Positions 17,388-25,209 of a stretch of 64,000 nt of DNA are shown piece after piece (within the stretch, counting starts at the first letter, position 1; each line of letters starts with the position of its first letter). The notes beneath the pieces were generated by a model, which saw nothing but the letters and a program-made list of their open reading frames with translations, was not told the DNA's origin and did not search any database. A program made the position numbers and the translations under genes. Source of the stretch: Desulfovibrio sp. (GTDB lineage Bacteria > Desulfobacterota > Desulfovibrionia > Desulfovibrionales > Desulfovibrionaceae); contig JAFXOX010000001.1 in NCBI GenBank assembly GCA_017528345.1, forward strand, positions 1 through 64,000, given 5' to 3'.

Positions 17388-18615
17388 CTATCCAGCCTTC
17401 CTGGAAAAGCGCCTGACTGAGCCCGGCAACTGCCTCATCCACATAGGGCCTCTCCAAAGATCTGGCCTCAAATTCCGCCATCTTGGCGCCAAGCCCTTCC
17501 TCAACCCGATAATGCGCCAGAGCTCCTGCCGCCTCAACCCAAGCTGTTCTGCGTCCGTAATTGTTCAAAAGATAGAAAAGCGGCCGGTTGACAGGCTTGA
17601 GCCAAATCATCTCAGCACAGGTCAGAATACCGCGCCTGCGGGCAAAGACAAAAAGTCCGTAAAGCAAAAGATGTGTATACTGATTGTGCTGGCGTATGAT
17701 TGTGGCAACTGTAGGCTCTCGCCAAAGCGTTTCTACCTCAGCTGCTTTCAGGGGAATGCTCGCAGAAAGGCGACAATTCCTGGCTTTTTTGGGTACATTG
17801 AGAAAAGGAGCTTTCAGGCTCAGCCCAAAAGATCGTTGTGGCGTAGCTGGCCGAAAGCTGAGACTGAGCTGATCGGTAATCTTTCTGGCAAGCCCTTTGC
17901 GATCAAGACCAAAGAGCACAAAACTCACAGCCAACGCATAGAGATAGGGAGAAAGCTTTTCAAAGCCCTGAAATTTCGGGCCAAGCTGAGCGGCAAAAAG
18001 CGACCTTGTCTTTTCCCGGTCAAGGATAAGCCTATCGCCTCCATGCCAGACAGATTTTCTGTCTGCCAGATGCCCTTTTTGCAGAAGGGTATGCATAGCC
18101 ACAGGCTCTCCATTTGCCTTATCAAGCAAAAGCCCATGCTCTGCCGCAAATTGCAGAGGCTGCCTTGCACACATCCATGGCCCTGAATCCACCTCTTCCT
18201 CAAGCAGGGATCTTGGCCAGCGCAGAATGGGCGCAAGGCAGGGATAGGTTTTCCGATGTATGGCAAGGAGACTATGCATCGTATGTGTCTTGCAAAAGCG
18301 CTCTCTGAGAGAAAGCCTGCGTGAAACCATACAGAATATGCCAATTACAAACGCTGAGATACCTCCCAAGGGAACAGAACAATCCCTGAGCTGCGGCCAA
18401 AGGCTTCGCCAGTCTGGTATGGCAGATTCCTCAGGCACACATGCGCTCTCCCATGTTCCCAAAAGCATCTGCCAGAACTCCATCTGGATCTTGGCAAAGC
18501 GCCAAAGGAGCTTGCGCAGCAGAAGATCTGCCTCTTGCGCAAAGATGGCCCAGATGACGATGAGCAAGATAATCGCAAGGGCGCCAAAACCTTCGCCTCT
18601 TCTGCCTGTGTCCAT
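17377..18615 (-). CDS. dotM: DotM/IcmP-type type IVB secretion protein
   Basis: DotM (IcmP, TrbA of IncI plasmids) is an inner-membrane partner of DotL in the coupling complex. The 412-residue protein has N-terminal membrane segments at about 10-26 and 75-95. Its soluble C-terminal domain carries the recognisable stretch LKPVNRPLFYLLNNYGRRTA and AWVEAAGALAHYRVE. The ATG at 18615 is chosen because GGGGAG lies six bases upstream; a GTG at 18630 overlapping the previous stop is the alternative. It overlaps dotL downstream. The order dotM-dotL is the usual one. Confidence 0.85.
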   Translation of the reverse strand: MDTGRRGEGFGALAIILLIVIWAIFAQEADLLLRKLLWRFAKIQMEFWQMLLGTWESACVPEESAIPDWRSLWPQLRDCSVPLGGISAFVIGIFCMVSRRLSLRERFCKTHTMHSLLAIHRKTYPCLAPILRWPRSLLEEEVDSGPWMCARQPLQFAAEHGLLLDKANGEPVAMHTLLQKGHLADRKSVWHGGDRLILDREKTRSLFAAQLGPKFQGFEKLSPYLYALAVSFVLFGLDRKGLARKITDQLSLSFRPATPQRSFGLSLKAPFLNVPKKARNCRLSASIPLKAAEVETLWREPTVATIIRQHNQYTHLLLYGLFVFARRRGILTCAEMIWLKPVNRPLFYLLNNYGRRTAWVEAAGALAHYRVEEGLGAKMAEFEARSLERPYVDEAVAGLSQALFQEGWIGEA

Positions 18616-18626
18616 AGATCTCCCCA

Positions 18627-19172
18627 TCACAAGCCCAATTTTCCGCCCCGCAATAGCTGCAAAAGATGTCCTTTGATCTTGCGGGCATAGGCCAAGGCCC
18701 TGGCAGATTTCGGTGAGTGATAGTGCCCGATGGCTTCCCAGCCAAAGCCTCGTTTTTTGATCTCTCCAGCCAGAATTGAGGCGCCCATGAAAATATTGTT
18801 GTTTGGCGCAAGCAAAAGAGCGGGATCAATGCCCAGGCGCTCAAGCCACTCGGAATTGATCTGCATAAGCCCAAGGTCATAGCCTTGTTTCCGCATCCTG
18901 GCCTCCCGTATGAGTGCCAAGGCCTCCTGAGAGCTTTTGGGGTGATAATCCCTGCCTGCAATATTGATGACCAAGGGATTGCAGTCTGATTCCTGCCTGG
19001 CTATGGCCATAAGCAGTTGATAGGGGATGCCAAAATACCTGCCAGATCTTTGAAAATCCTTAAGATACCTTGCCTCGCGCAATCTCAGATCCATCTCAGA
19101 GGCCCAGGCGCCGTCACAAAGCAGCACAAGGGCCAATGCTCCAAACAGCATACGATTCCACATATGACTCAC
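18627..19172 (-). CDS. Lytic transglycosylase, PilT-like
   Basis: This 181-residue periplasmic muramidase-like enzyme would open peptidoglycan for pilus or secretion assembly. A signal peptide (RMLFGALALVLLCDGAWA) precedes an SLT domain with catalytic Glu in AIARQESDCNPLVIN and the motif YDLGLMQINSEWL. It corresponds to PilT of IncI thin-pilus loci or the equivalent conjugation transglycosylase. The GTG at 19172 overlaps the pilV stop in GTGA; ATG at 19163 is possible. Confidence 0.85.
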   Translation of the reverse strand: MSHMWNRMLFGALALVLLCDGAWASEMDLRLREARYLKDFQRSGRYFGIPYQLLMAIARQESDCNPLVINIAGRDYHPKSSQEALALIREARMRKQGYDLGLMQINSEWLERLGIDPALLLAPNNNIFMGASILAGEIKKRGFGWEAIGHYHSPKSARALAYARKIKGHLLQLLRGGKLGL

Positions 19173-20266
19173 GGAATACAGTAGGTTACGACCTGCACCT
19201 GCCCCTGACTTTCCTGCCAGAGCCCAAGGTCATTTTCTTCCCTGAGACCAATGGTCCAGGAAACAGCATCTTCTTCATAATAGGCTATGTGTGCCCGCTC
19301 CTGCCCCGGACTTGCCAGGGGTGTTACGGTAATAGCCGCTTTTCCTGTTGCACACTCAGGTTTGATAAGCCTTGCCCCGGCTCCAAGGACGTAGAGGCCA
19401 CGCAGATGGGGAGTACTTGTGTCTAGGAGCCTGTGGCGAACAGGCTCTGTGTCGTGTGTCCCAAAATAGTAGAGGCCAGGTGTCTCACCTGCCTGATCTG
19501 CCTGAAAAAAAAGCGTTCCTGTTTCAGGGGACGGGCTTGTGACAGGGCTCAGCGCAAGACCTGCCACATTGAGAAGCTTTCGCTTACCAAGATCAAGGTC
19601 TGTGGCCATACGGTTGAGCATGGGCATGCCAGGGACCTCTGTGCGGTAGAGCTGATCATGGCCATAGACTCTTGCCCAAGCCTCGGCTCCCAAAAGTGTT
19701 GCCACATAGGCAAGACTGCCAGCAGGCGCTCTTATGCCATATTCACCAAGATCAAGCCTGGCTGAGCCTGCGATAAGCACACTATCCTCGCCAAGATAGC
19801 CTGCCATCTCATGATAGCGCTCCACAGGCAGACTCTGACAAAGCCTTGCCAAAATGTGAGCTGAACTTTTCAGAACCTTGTCAGATACCCTCGTTTCACC
19901 CTGGCAGATGACAATGAGCATCAGGGCATGGGCGTCTGTATCCGCCAGGGGGAACTTGCGCACATAAAACGTATAGTACCAGTCCAAGGGATTGCGGCCA
20001 GAATGGGCGTGCAGAAGATAGGCTGAGATCTGCTCAGGCAGGCCGTTTATTCCCTGCCAGGTTGGCCCACGCTCTTTGTCCGCCTGGGTAAAGAGTTCTT
20101 GGATGTGGGCCTGCACATAGGCCTGGGCTGCGCTGGCCACACGGCTCATATCACTGGCAACTCTCTGCTCAAGCTGCCCTTCACGCAGATGTTCAAGGAC
20201 CGGCACAAAGCCCTGCAGCAGACAAAAGGCCAGCATAAGGGTGAGAAGACTTTCCAGGAGATTCAC
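19169..20266 (-). CDS. pilV: PilV-like minor pilin / pilus tip adhesin
   Basis: PilV is the tip adhesin of type IVB thin pili that selects recipients. The 365-residue protein has an N-terminal hydrophobic pilin helix, a globular middle and the family stretch LYRTEVPGMPMLNRMATDLD leading to LLNVAGLAL. The GTG at 20266 is preferred: it overlaps the previous stop as GTGA and has GGGAG eight bases upstream. With this start the protein begins MNLLESLLTLMLAF, with Glu exactly at residue 5 as in mature pilins and no leader peptide. An ATG at 20308 would add 14 residues but would place Glu wrongly for prepilin cleavage. No rci or shufflon repeats were found. Confidence 0.8.
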   Translation of the reverse strand: MNLLESLLTLMLAFCLLQGFVPVLEHLREGQLEQRVASDMSRVASAAQAYVQAHIQELFTQADKERGPTWQGINGLPEQISAYLLHAHSGRNPLDWYYTFYVRKFPLADTDAHALMLIVICQGETRVSDKVLKSSAHILARLCQSLPVERYHEMAGYLGEDSVLIAGSARLDLGEYGIRAPAGSLAYVATLLGAEAWARVYGHDQLYRTEVPGMPMLNRMATDLDLGKRKLLNVAGLALSPVTSPSPETGTLFFQADQAGETPGLYYFGTHDTEPVRHRLLDTSTPHLRGLYVLGAGARLIKPECATGKAAITVTPLASPGQERAHIAYYEEDAVSWTIGLREENDLGLWQESQGQVQVVTYCIP

Positions 20267-20793
20267 AGTAATGGCTCCCAACGCTTGCTCAAGATGGCCA
20301 CATGCCAACGATCGACCTTGCCTCGAAGCATCTCCCAGAGCTCTTCAGAGACACGTTCCTCAAGATCCCGCACCAGGAAAAGCCCGCAGGCATCGAGGGC
20401 TTTGAGCGCCTGATAGCTTGCTTCACCCAACAGAGCCTCCTGTGCCTCTTGACCAGGCACAAGGAGGCATTCCTGGCGTGTCAGGTAGCCTGTGATGGGT
20501 AAGATCTCCATGCCTAAGGCACAATCAAGCCTGTCCAAATGCGCCACAAGCGCTTGCTCAAGCGCATTGGCAGGACCAAGCCTGCCAGAACAGGCGCTGG
20601 CAAAAACGCGAGCAAAATCGGCACTGCCTGTAATTGCAGGATTCTCACAGGCAAGATCGCGCAAAAGACCGGCACAGAACTGCATCTGCCAGGCCAAACG
20701 CCCTTCCGCATGCCATCTCGTAGGCTCTCCCCTCTGCAGAACAACGCTTGCCCAAAGACACAGCGCAAAAGCGAGCAGCAGCATTCCCTTCAC
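20263..20793 (-). CDS. Unknown protein between pilS and pilV
   Basis: This 176-residue protein has an N-terminal hydrophobic segment (MLLLAFALCLWASVVL) that may be a signal peptide or anchor, then a soluble helical domain with several Cys (QFCAGLLRDLACENPAI, DACGLFLVRD). I do not recognise it. In IncI loci this place is taken by pilT and the prepilin peptidase pilU. This protein has one hydrophobic segment and no aspartyl-protease GxGD motif, so it is not a peptidase. The GTG at 20793 has GAGAGG upstream; ATG at 20784 lies too close to any site. It overlaps pilV by four bases. Confidence 0.7.
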   Translation of the reverse strand: MKGMLLLAFALCLWASVVLQRGEPTRWHAEGRLAWQMQFCAGLLRDLACENPAITGSADFARVFASACSGRLGPANALEQALVAHLDRLDCALGMEILPITGYLTRQECLLVPGQEAQEALLGEASYQALKALDACGLFLVRDLEERVSEELWEMLRGKVDRWHVAILSKRWEPLL

Positions 20794-20812
20794 GAAAGAT
20801 ACCTCTCCCCAT

Positions 20813-21295
20813 TTAGGGGCCAGTAAAGGTCACGGTATTACTTGCCCCACTGCAGGCGGTGAGCACAGCTGAAGGTGTCACCTGGGTATTGTCAGCGCGA
20901 TTGTAGATTCTCAGATCTCCCACATTGACACTCTGCCAGGACTGCGTGGCAAGATTGGTAACACTGCGGCAGGCCGAAGGCGGAAGACTGGCAAGACTCA
21001 GGCTATAGGTCGTATCACTGGCTGAGACAGTAACTTCCCCCCAATGGGTTTTGATATCGCTTGTGCCACTTTGCAGAGCACGGGGCACAGCCCCTGCCTT
21101 GAGCAGCGTTTCATTGGAGATCCCTGTATAAGGTCCTCGTCCGTAGATCTGTTCAATATTAGCACGAAGGATTTCAAGAGACTGCATGGTCTGATGTTCC
21201 TGATTTCTTTCGCGCACATTTGTGTAGTTCACAGCAACCCCGCAAATCACAACAATCATGATGACAACACTCAAAAGCATTTCCGTTAAGCTCAT
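20813..21295 (-). CDS. pilS: PilS-like major pilin, no leader peptide visible
   Basis: This 160-residue type IV pilin has an N-terminal hydrophobic helix MSLTEMLLSVVIMIVVICGV, then an amphipathic helix and a C-terminal disulfide loop (Cys109 and Cys148). Glu is at residue 5 counted from the start codon, the signature position of a mature pilin. The ATG at 21295 has GAGGAGG upstream. An in-frame TGA lies only nine bases before it, so no leader can be attached. PilS normally carries a leader removed by PilU. It sits between pilR and the unknown 176-residue gene. Confidence 0.8.
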   Translation of the reverse strand: MSLTEMLLSVVIMIVVICGVAVNYTNVRERNQEHQTMQSLEILRANIEQIYGRGPYTGISNETLLKAGAVPRALQSGTSDIKTHWGEVTVSASDTTYSLSLASLPPSACRSVTNLATQSWQSVNVGDLRIYNRADNTQVTPSAVLTACSGASNTVTFTGP

Positions 21296-21311
21296 ACATC
21301 CTCCTCAATCC

Positions 21312-22364
21312 TCACAGGTTGATAAAGGCTGCCTCAAGATCGCCAAGACCCTGCAGCACACACAAAATGCCAAACGCAACAATAAGAAGCAGAACAATGG
21401 CACATCTTTGCACACGAAGCGCCATCTGCTCCCGCACCGATACCAGAGCTTCCCTGGCAATACTCTGCATTTCCTCCTCAAAACCCGGAAGCGTTGCCAG
21501 CAGCCGCAGATCTTCCACAATGCCCCTCGACGGAAAGGCAAAGGGACTCTCGGCAAAGGCCTCTCCAAGGTTTTTGCCATTCCTGAGCCCAAAGTCTATG
21601 GCCCTGACCCGTTCTCGCAGATAGGGGCTGGTTTGTGGACTTGCCAGACACGCCGCAAGAATCTCCTGCGCCTGAATGCCCTGGGCAAGCAGTGCGGAAA
21701 ACGACAAAAGCCAGCTGCTGCCAATAAGCAGGCGATAGAAATTCCAGGGAAAAACATGCTCAAGCTTGCTACGAAGGCTTCCGGTGACTCTCGGAAGCGA
21801 TAGGGGAAGAAGTATGATGACAAACACAAGCATGAGAGCTACGACCACAATTCCCCAGCCCTGACTTGCCCGATGGAGCAGCAAAAGCAGAGCCGCCGAT
21901 CCCTGCCAGGCATCCTCAGGCACAACCTCAAGCAATGCCGGCACAAGCATCTGTCCAATAAGCCCAAAGAGCATACAGGTCAGACACAGCAAAAACAGCG
22001 GATAGCTCAGGGAGCGTAACACCTTGCCTTCAAGCTGCAGCTCCTCTCGCAGAAGCATCTCTGCTTCAGACAGGCCTTTGGCGAGATTATCGCGTTCAAA
22101 GGCCTCTATCAGCAGGATTTCCAGGGAGCCGGCAAAAGGGGTAAGACTCTGCGAAAAGGACTCACCACAGGCAAGACGGCCCAAAAGAACACGTAGGACA
22201 TGCCGCATGCCCTTACCCTGAGCTTCAGCCTGTCTGTGCAAATGACGTAAGGCGGTAAAAAGTGTGATACCGTGCGTCAGCATGAGAGCAAGCTTCCTGT
22301 AGAACCTGACCCTCTCCTTCCGCGACATAAGCAGAGAGAAATACAGACGTTTAAAAAGACGCAT
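21312..22364 (-). CDS. pilR: PilR-like inner-membrane platform protein (GspF family)
   Basis: This inner-membrane core protein of the thin-pilus machine (350 residues) belongs to the type II secretion F family. It has two GspF-type cytoplasmic domains (RKLALMLTHGITLFTALRHL at about 25 and LLSFSALLAQGIQAQEILAA at about 220). Membrane helices lie at about 123-143, 165-190 and the C-terminus (VQRCAIVLLLIVAFGILCVL). ATG at 22364 is chosen over GTG at 22370 because GAAGAG then sits at proper spacing. The partner ATPase (pilQ), expected directly upstream, is absent; the locus is cut off here. Confidence 0.85.
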   Translation of the reverse strand: MRLFKRLYFSLLMSRKERVRFYRKLALMLTHGITLFTALRHLHRQAEAQGKGMRHVLRVLLGRLACGESFSQSLTPFAGSLEILLIEAFERDNLAKGLSEAEMLLREELQLEGKVLRSLSYPLFLLCLTCMLFGLIGQMLVPALLEVVPEDAWQGSAALLLLLHRASQGWGIVVVALMLVFVIILLPLSLPRVTGSLRSKLEHVFPWNFYRLLIGSSWLLSFSALLAQGIQAQEILAACLASPQTSPYLRERVRAIDFGLRNGKNLGEAFAESPFAFPSRGIVEDLRLLATLPGFEEEMQSIAREALVSVREQMALRVQRCAIVLLLIVAFGILCVLQGLGDLEAAFINL

Positions 22365-22370
22365 AGCCAC

Positions 22371-22742
22371 TCTTCAAAAAAATGATACGTCAAATTTATT
22401 ACACAACATCCCCTAAAAAAAGCCCCAATGAGGGCAGCAAAAAATGTCCTAGTAAGAACACCAAAAAATGTCAAGTAAAAAAGTAATTTTTTGATGTAAT
22501 CAAAATTTTTTGTCAAAAACAGGAAATTACCACGTAAAATTTTGCTATTTTAAAACTTTTTCTGAAACTCGCCCATCTCATTTGTAAATATCCCCGCAAG
22601 CTGCAGCCATGCTCGAAAACGGCTCTGCCTTGCGCCTTACAGAGATCTTCTTCCAACCTTCCAAGGAAAAGCTTAAGATACGCTGCAAGCTATGCTTGCT
22701 GAGAATGCATTGATTGAATTTTGAGAATACGGAGACAATGTC
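22371..22742. other. AT-rich non-coding region at the edge of the pil fragment
   Basis: No gene is seen. AAAAATGTC occurs twice (22440-22448 and 22464-22472). Two minus-strand TTGACA sequences lie at about 22469-22474 and 22511-22516 and may belong to promoters of the pil operon, though the -10 boxes are poor. The missing pilQ implies a deletion or recombination boundary near here. Confidence 0.35.
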
Positions 22743-23060
22743 ATGCCCAAGCAGTACAAAGATGGCCTTTCAGCGGCAATCCACGAATTGGCGGAAGATC
22801 TGCATCGTCATGGTGCGCTTAGCAAGCAGACCATGCGTGAGTTTGACACATCGTGCCTGTGTCAGGCGGGAAATCTGAGTCCTGAGGAAATACGCAATAT
22901 CCGAAAGCGGGAGAAGGCATCGCAATCTGTTTTTGCACACTATCTCAATGTTTCCAAAAACTGAGTTTCAGACTGGGAACGCGGCGTCAAAAAACCCGGC
23001 GGCCCTTCGCTGCGGCTGCTTACCCTTATCTGGGATAAGGGGCTTGCTGCGCTTATTTGA
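22743..23060 (+). pseudogene. XRE-type regulator/antitoxin with an in-frame stop
   Basis: The reading frame encodes a small XRE DNA-binding protein. MPKQYKDGLSAAIHELAEDL, TMREFD and YLNVSKN are followed by TGA at 22962-22964. The frame then continues V-S-D-W-E-R-G-V-K-K-P-G-G to a second stop at 23058-23060. Intact relatives read NVSKNLVSDWERGVKRPGG, so the stop replaces one Leu inside the recognition helix region. The full length would be 105 residues; the product stops at 73. Such genes usually accompany a RelE/HigB-type toxin gene, which is not found here. GGAG precedes the ATG. Either a true pseudogene or a sequence error. Confidence 0.75.
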
Positions 23061-23117
23061 CATCCTCCCCTCCCTAACTGGAACGTAAGATCACAGCTTC
23101 GTGCGCGAAACCAACGG

Positions 23118-23219
23118 AGCCCTTTTCTCTCACACGATGCCTTCAGGGAACTGACCGGTGTTTCGCCCAAAAAATATCGAGCCGCAGAGCATAAGCCCTG
23201 CGGCTCTTTACGTCGTTAA
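23118..23219 (+). pseudogene. Possible remnant of an AraC-type regulator
   Basis: The frame ending TAA at 23217-23219 reads SHDAFRELTGVSPKKYRAAE. This resembles the last helix of AraC-family proteins (F-R-E-x-T-G-V-S-P-x-x-Y-R). No upstream helix-turn-helix is recognisable and no start codon is present. If real, only a terminal scrap survives. The stretch just before it (about 23060-23085) resembles the ends of IS200/IS605-type elements, but this is too weak to call. Confidence 0.3.
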
Positions 23220-23233
23220 ACTTCCCTGGAACG

Positions 23234-24967
23234 CTATTTCTTCGACGTATACACCCATTCGCCGCCGATCATCGTGCCGAGCACTTTTGCGTCGGTAATC
23301 TTTTCAGGCGCGCAGGCGGTAATGTCCGAACTCAAGACAACCATATCGGCTTCCTTGCCAACCGCGATACTTCCCAAGGTATCTTCGCATTTTAGCTCGT
23401 AGGCGCAGTTGATTGTGGCCGCTTTCAGCATTTGTGCAAGCGTGACGCGCTCTTTGGGATTCAACAGCGTATCGGGCTCACCGGGAACCTGACGTATGAC
23501 CCCGTATTGAATACCGATCAGCGGATTGACATCTGTTGTCACCGGATAATCTGTCGCCTGGCTGACAACGATTCCCCTGTCAAAAAGCGATTTCATGGGA
23601 TACTGATTTTCAGCGCGTTCCTTGCCAAGATAGGGTATGGATAACTTTGTGTGATAATCCGGCTCTATGGTGAAACCAAAAAGGATTCGCCACAGCCACA
23701 ACATGAAGTTTTGCCATACGGTCGATATCTGCGGGCTGCACCAATTGCATATGCGTAATGGCATTGCGTGCATCAGTGGCAGACGCCGCTTTTTCAAAAG
23801 CATCCAAGGCTTTGGTCACTGCGCCATCGCCGATGGTGTGAATATGTATGGTGATATTCAGCTCATTGGCTTTTTTCACAGTATCCGCCAAGGTATCCGT
23901 ATCAAAGCGCAGCATTCCGCGATAGTTGTCCTTGCTGTCACTGTACGGTTCGTTAAGGTATGCCGTCCGGCTTTCAAGAACGCCGTCGAGCAAAATTTTA
24001 ATAGTGTCTATATCGAAGCGCTTGCCTTTGAACTTTTTCCTAAGCGCTACCGCGTGTTCAACATCAGCAACGGGATTTTTGTCGGCAAATACCTGATAGC
24101 CACCGTGGACACGAAGCTTCAACTTCCCTTCGGCGTCCAGCTGATGATATGCCTCCATCACGTTTTCCGAACCATAGTCAAGGTTGACCATCGGGTCGAA
24201 AAGCATTGTTAAGCCGAGTGGCAAGAAGGCCTCTTGATAGCGTAAAATGGCTTTTTTGTACTGCTCAACCGTAAAATGGTAGATTAAGTCCTCAAAATAG
24301 ATTTTTGCGCCTTCGCGGAAACATCCTGTCGGATTGCCTTTGGCGTCGCGGACGATCACGCCATCGGCAACATCTGGGGTATCCTTGGTGATGTTTTTCA
24401 GTTTCATGGCAGCAGAGTTCAACCAATAGGAATGATGCCCATAATCTATTAACGATATGGGCTTGTCGGTCAAATCGTCAATCATCGCTGCCGTAGGCCC
24501 GCTCGCTCCAAACGTTGCGTCATCCCAGCCAATGCCCTGAATACGGTCCATGTCGGGATGTTCTGCAATAAACGCTCGCAGCGTTTCGCGAATGTTTTCA
24601 ATGGTTTTACACCCATTGAGCGAACACATGAGAAGCATCTTAGAACCACCGAGATGACCATGCGAGTGGCCATCGACAAAACCTGGCATAATCACGCCAT
24701 TCTTGTAGTGTTGCTCTTTGGTGTTTTGCCGATGTAGGCTTTAACGCCTGCTGCCGCGCCAACGTAGACAAATGTACCGTCCAAAATAGCCACGGCTTCG
24801 GCTTTGGGATTTTTTTCGTCAACCGTGTAAAAATTGCCGTAAATAACCGTATCTGCAGGTTTTCCGCCACTGGCTGCCATGCTGTCGCCGCAGCCTGCCA
24901 CAACAAGACCAAGTGTGGCCAAAGAAGAAAGTCGGATAAACTCTCTGCGCGTTACGTGTTGGAACAT
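23234..24967 (-). pseudogene. Exported amidohydrolase (YtcJ-like) with two frameshifts
   Basis: The parts together make a metal-dependent amidohydrolase of about 575 residues. The N-terminal part (from 24967) has a twin-arginine signal and lipobox (TRREFIRLSSLATLGLVVAGC). The frame is lost at about 24704-24712, apparently by one missing A in CCAAAG. It resumes with GVIMPGFVDGHSHGHLGG (the HxH metal motif) and runs to about 23672. There an extra base after TGGTTT shifts it again into TIEPDYHTKLSIPYLG and the C-terminal part, which ends GGEWVYTSKK. Each break is repaired by a single-base change, so this is a recent pseudogene or homopolymer-type sequencing error. Confidence 0.85.
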
Positions 24968-25094
24968 ATGATCATCCCTTCCTAAGCTTCATTCACATGA
25001 TGTGTGAGAATTATGTTGTCACTTGAAAATGGACTTTACAAGCCTCTAGCACCAGTTGACCTTTTGACATGCCCTGTGAGGATGCACAGACAAA

Positions 25095-25122
25095 GAAACC
25101 GCCCTTGTACGAGGGCGGTTTC
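25095..25122 (-). terminator. Terminator downstream of ftsZ
   Basis: A perfect 11-bp stem (GAAACCGCCCT at 25095-25105 with 25112-25122) is flanked by A/T runs on both sides, so it may act in both directions. A second stem lies at 25168-25176 with 25188-25196, nearer the ftsZ stop codon. Together they end the dcw transcript. Confidence 0.65.
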
Positions 25123-25209
25123 GAAAAAAAGGCACTGGGGGGAGCCCTATGCCCCCCCCGGCGGGCATTTCAGGGTCGAAGAGGCTAACCCTGAAAATTT
25201 CGCCAAATA

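Noticed and set aside
22962-22964. TGA in the XRE gene as a selenocysteine codon
   Set aside because: Relatives have Leu there, the protein is a DNA-binding regulator, and no SECIS-like hairpin directly after the codon was recognised.
23061-23100. IS200/IS605-type end
   Set aside because: Only a short resemblance to the usual CATCCTCCCC end sequence; no hairpin partner or transposase gene is present.
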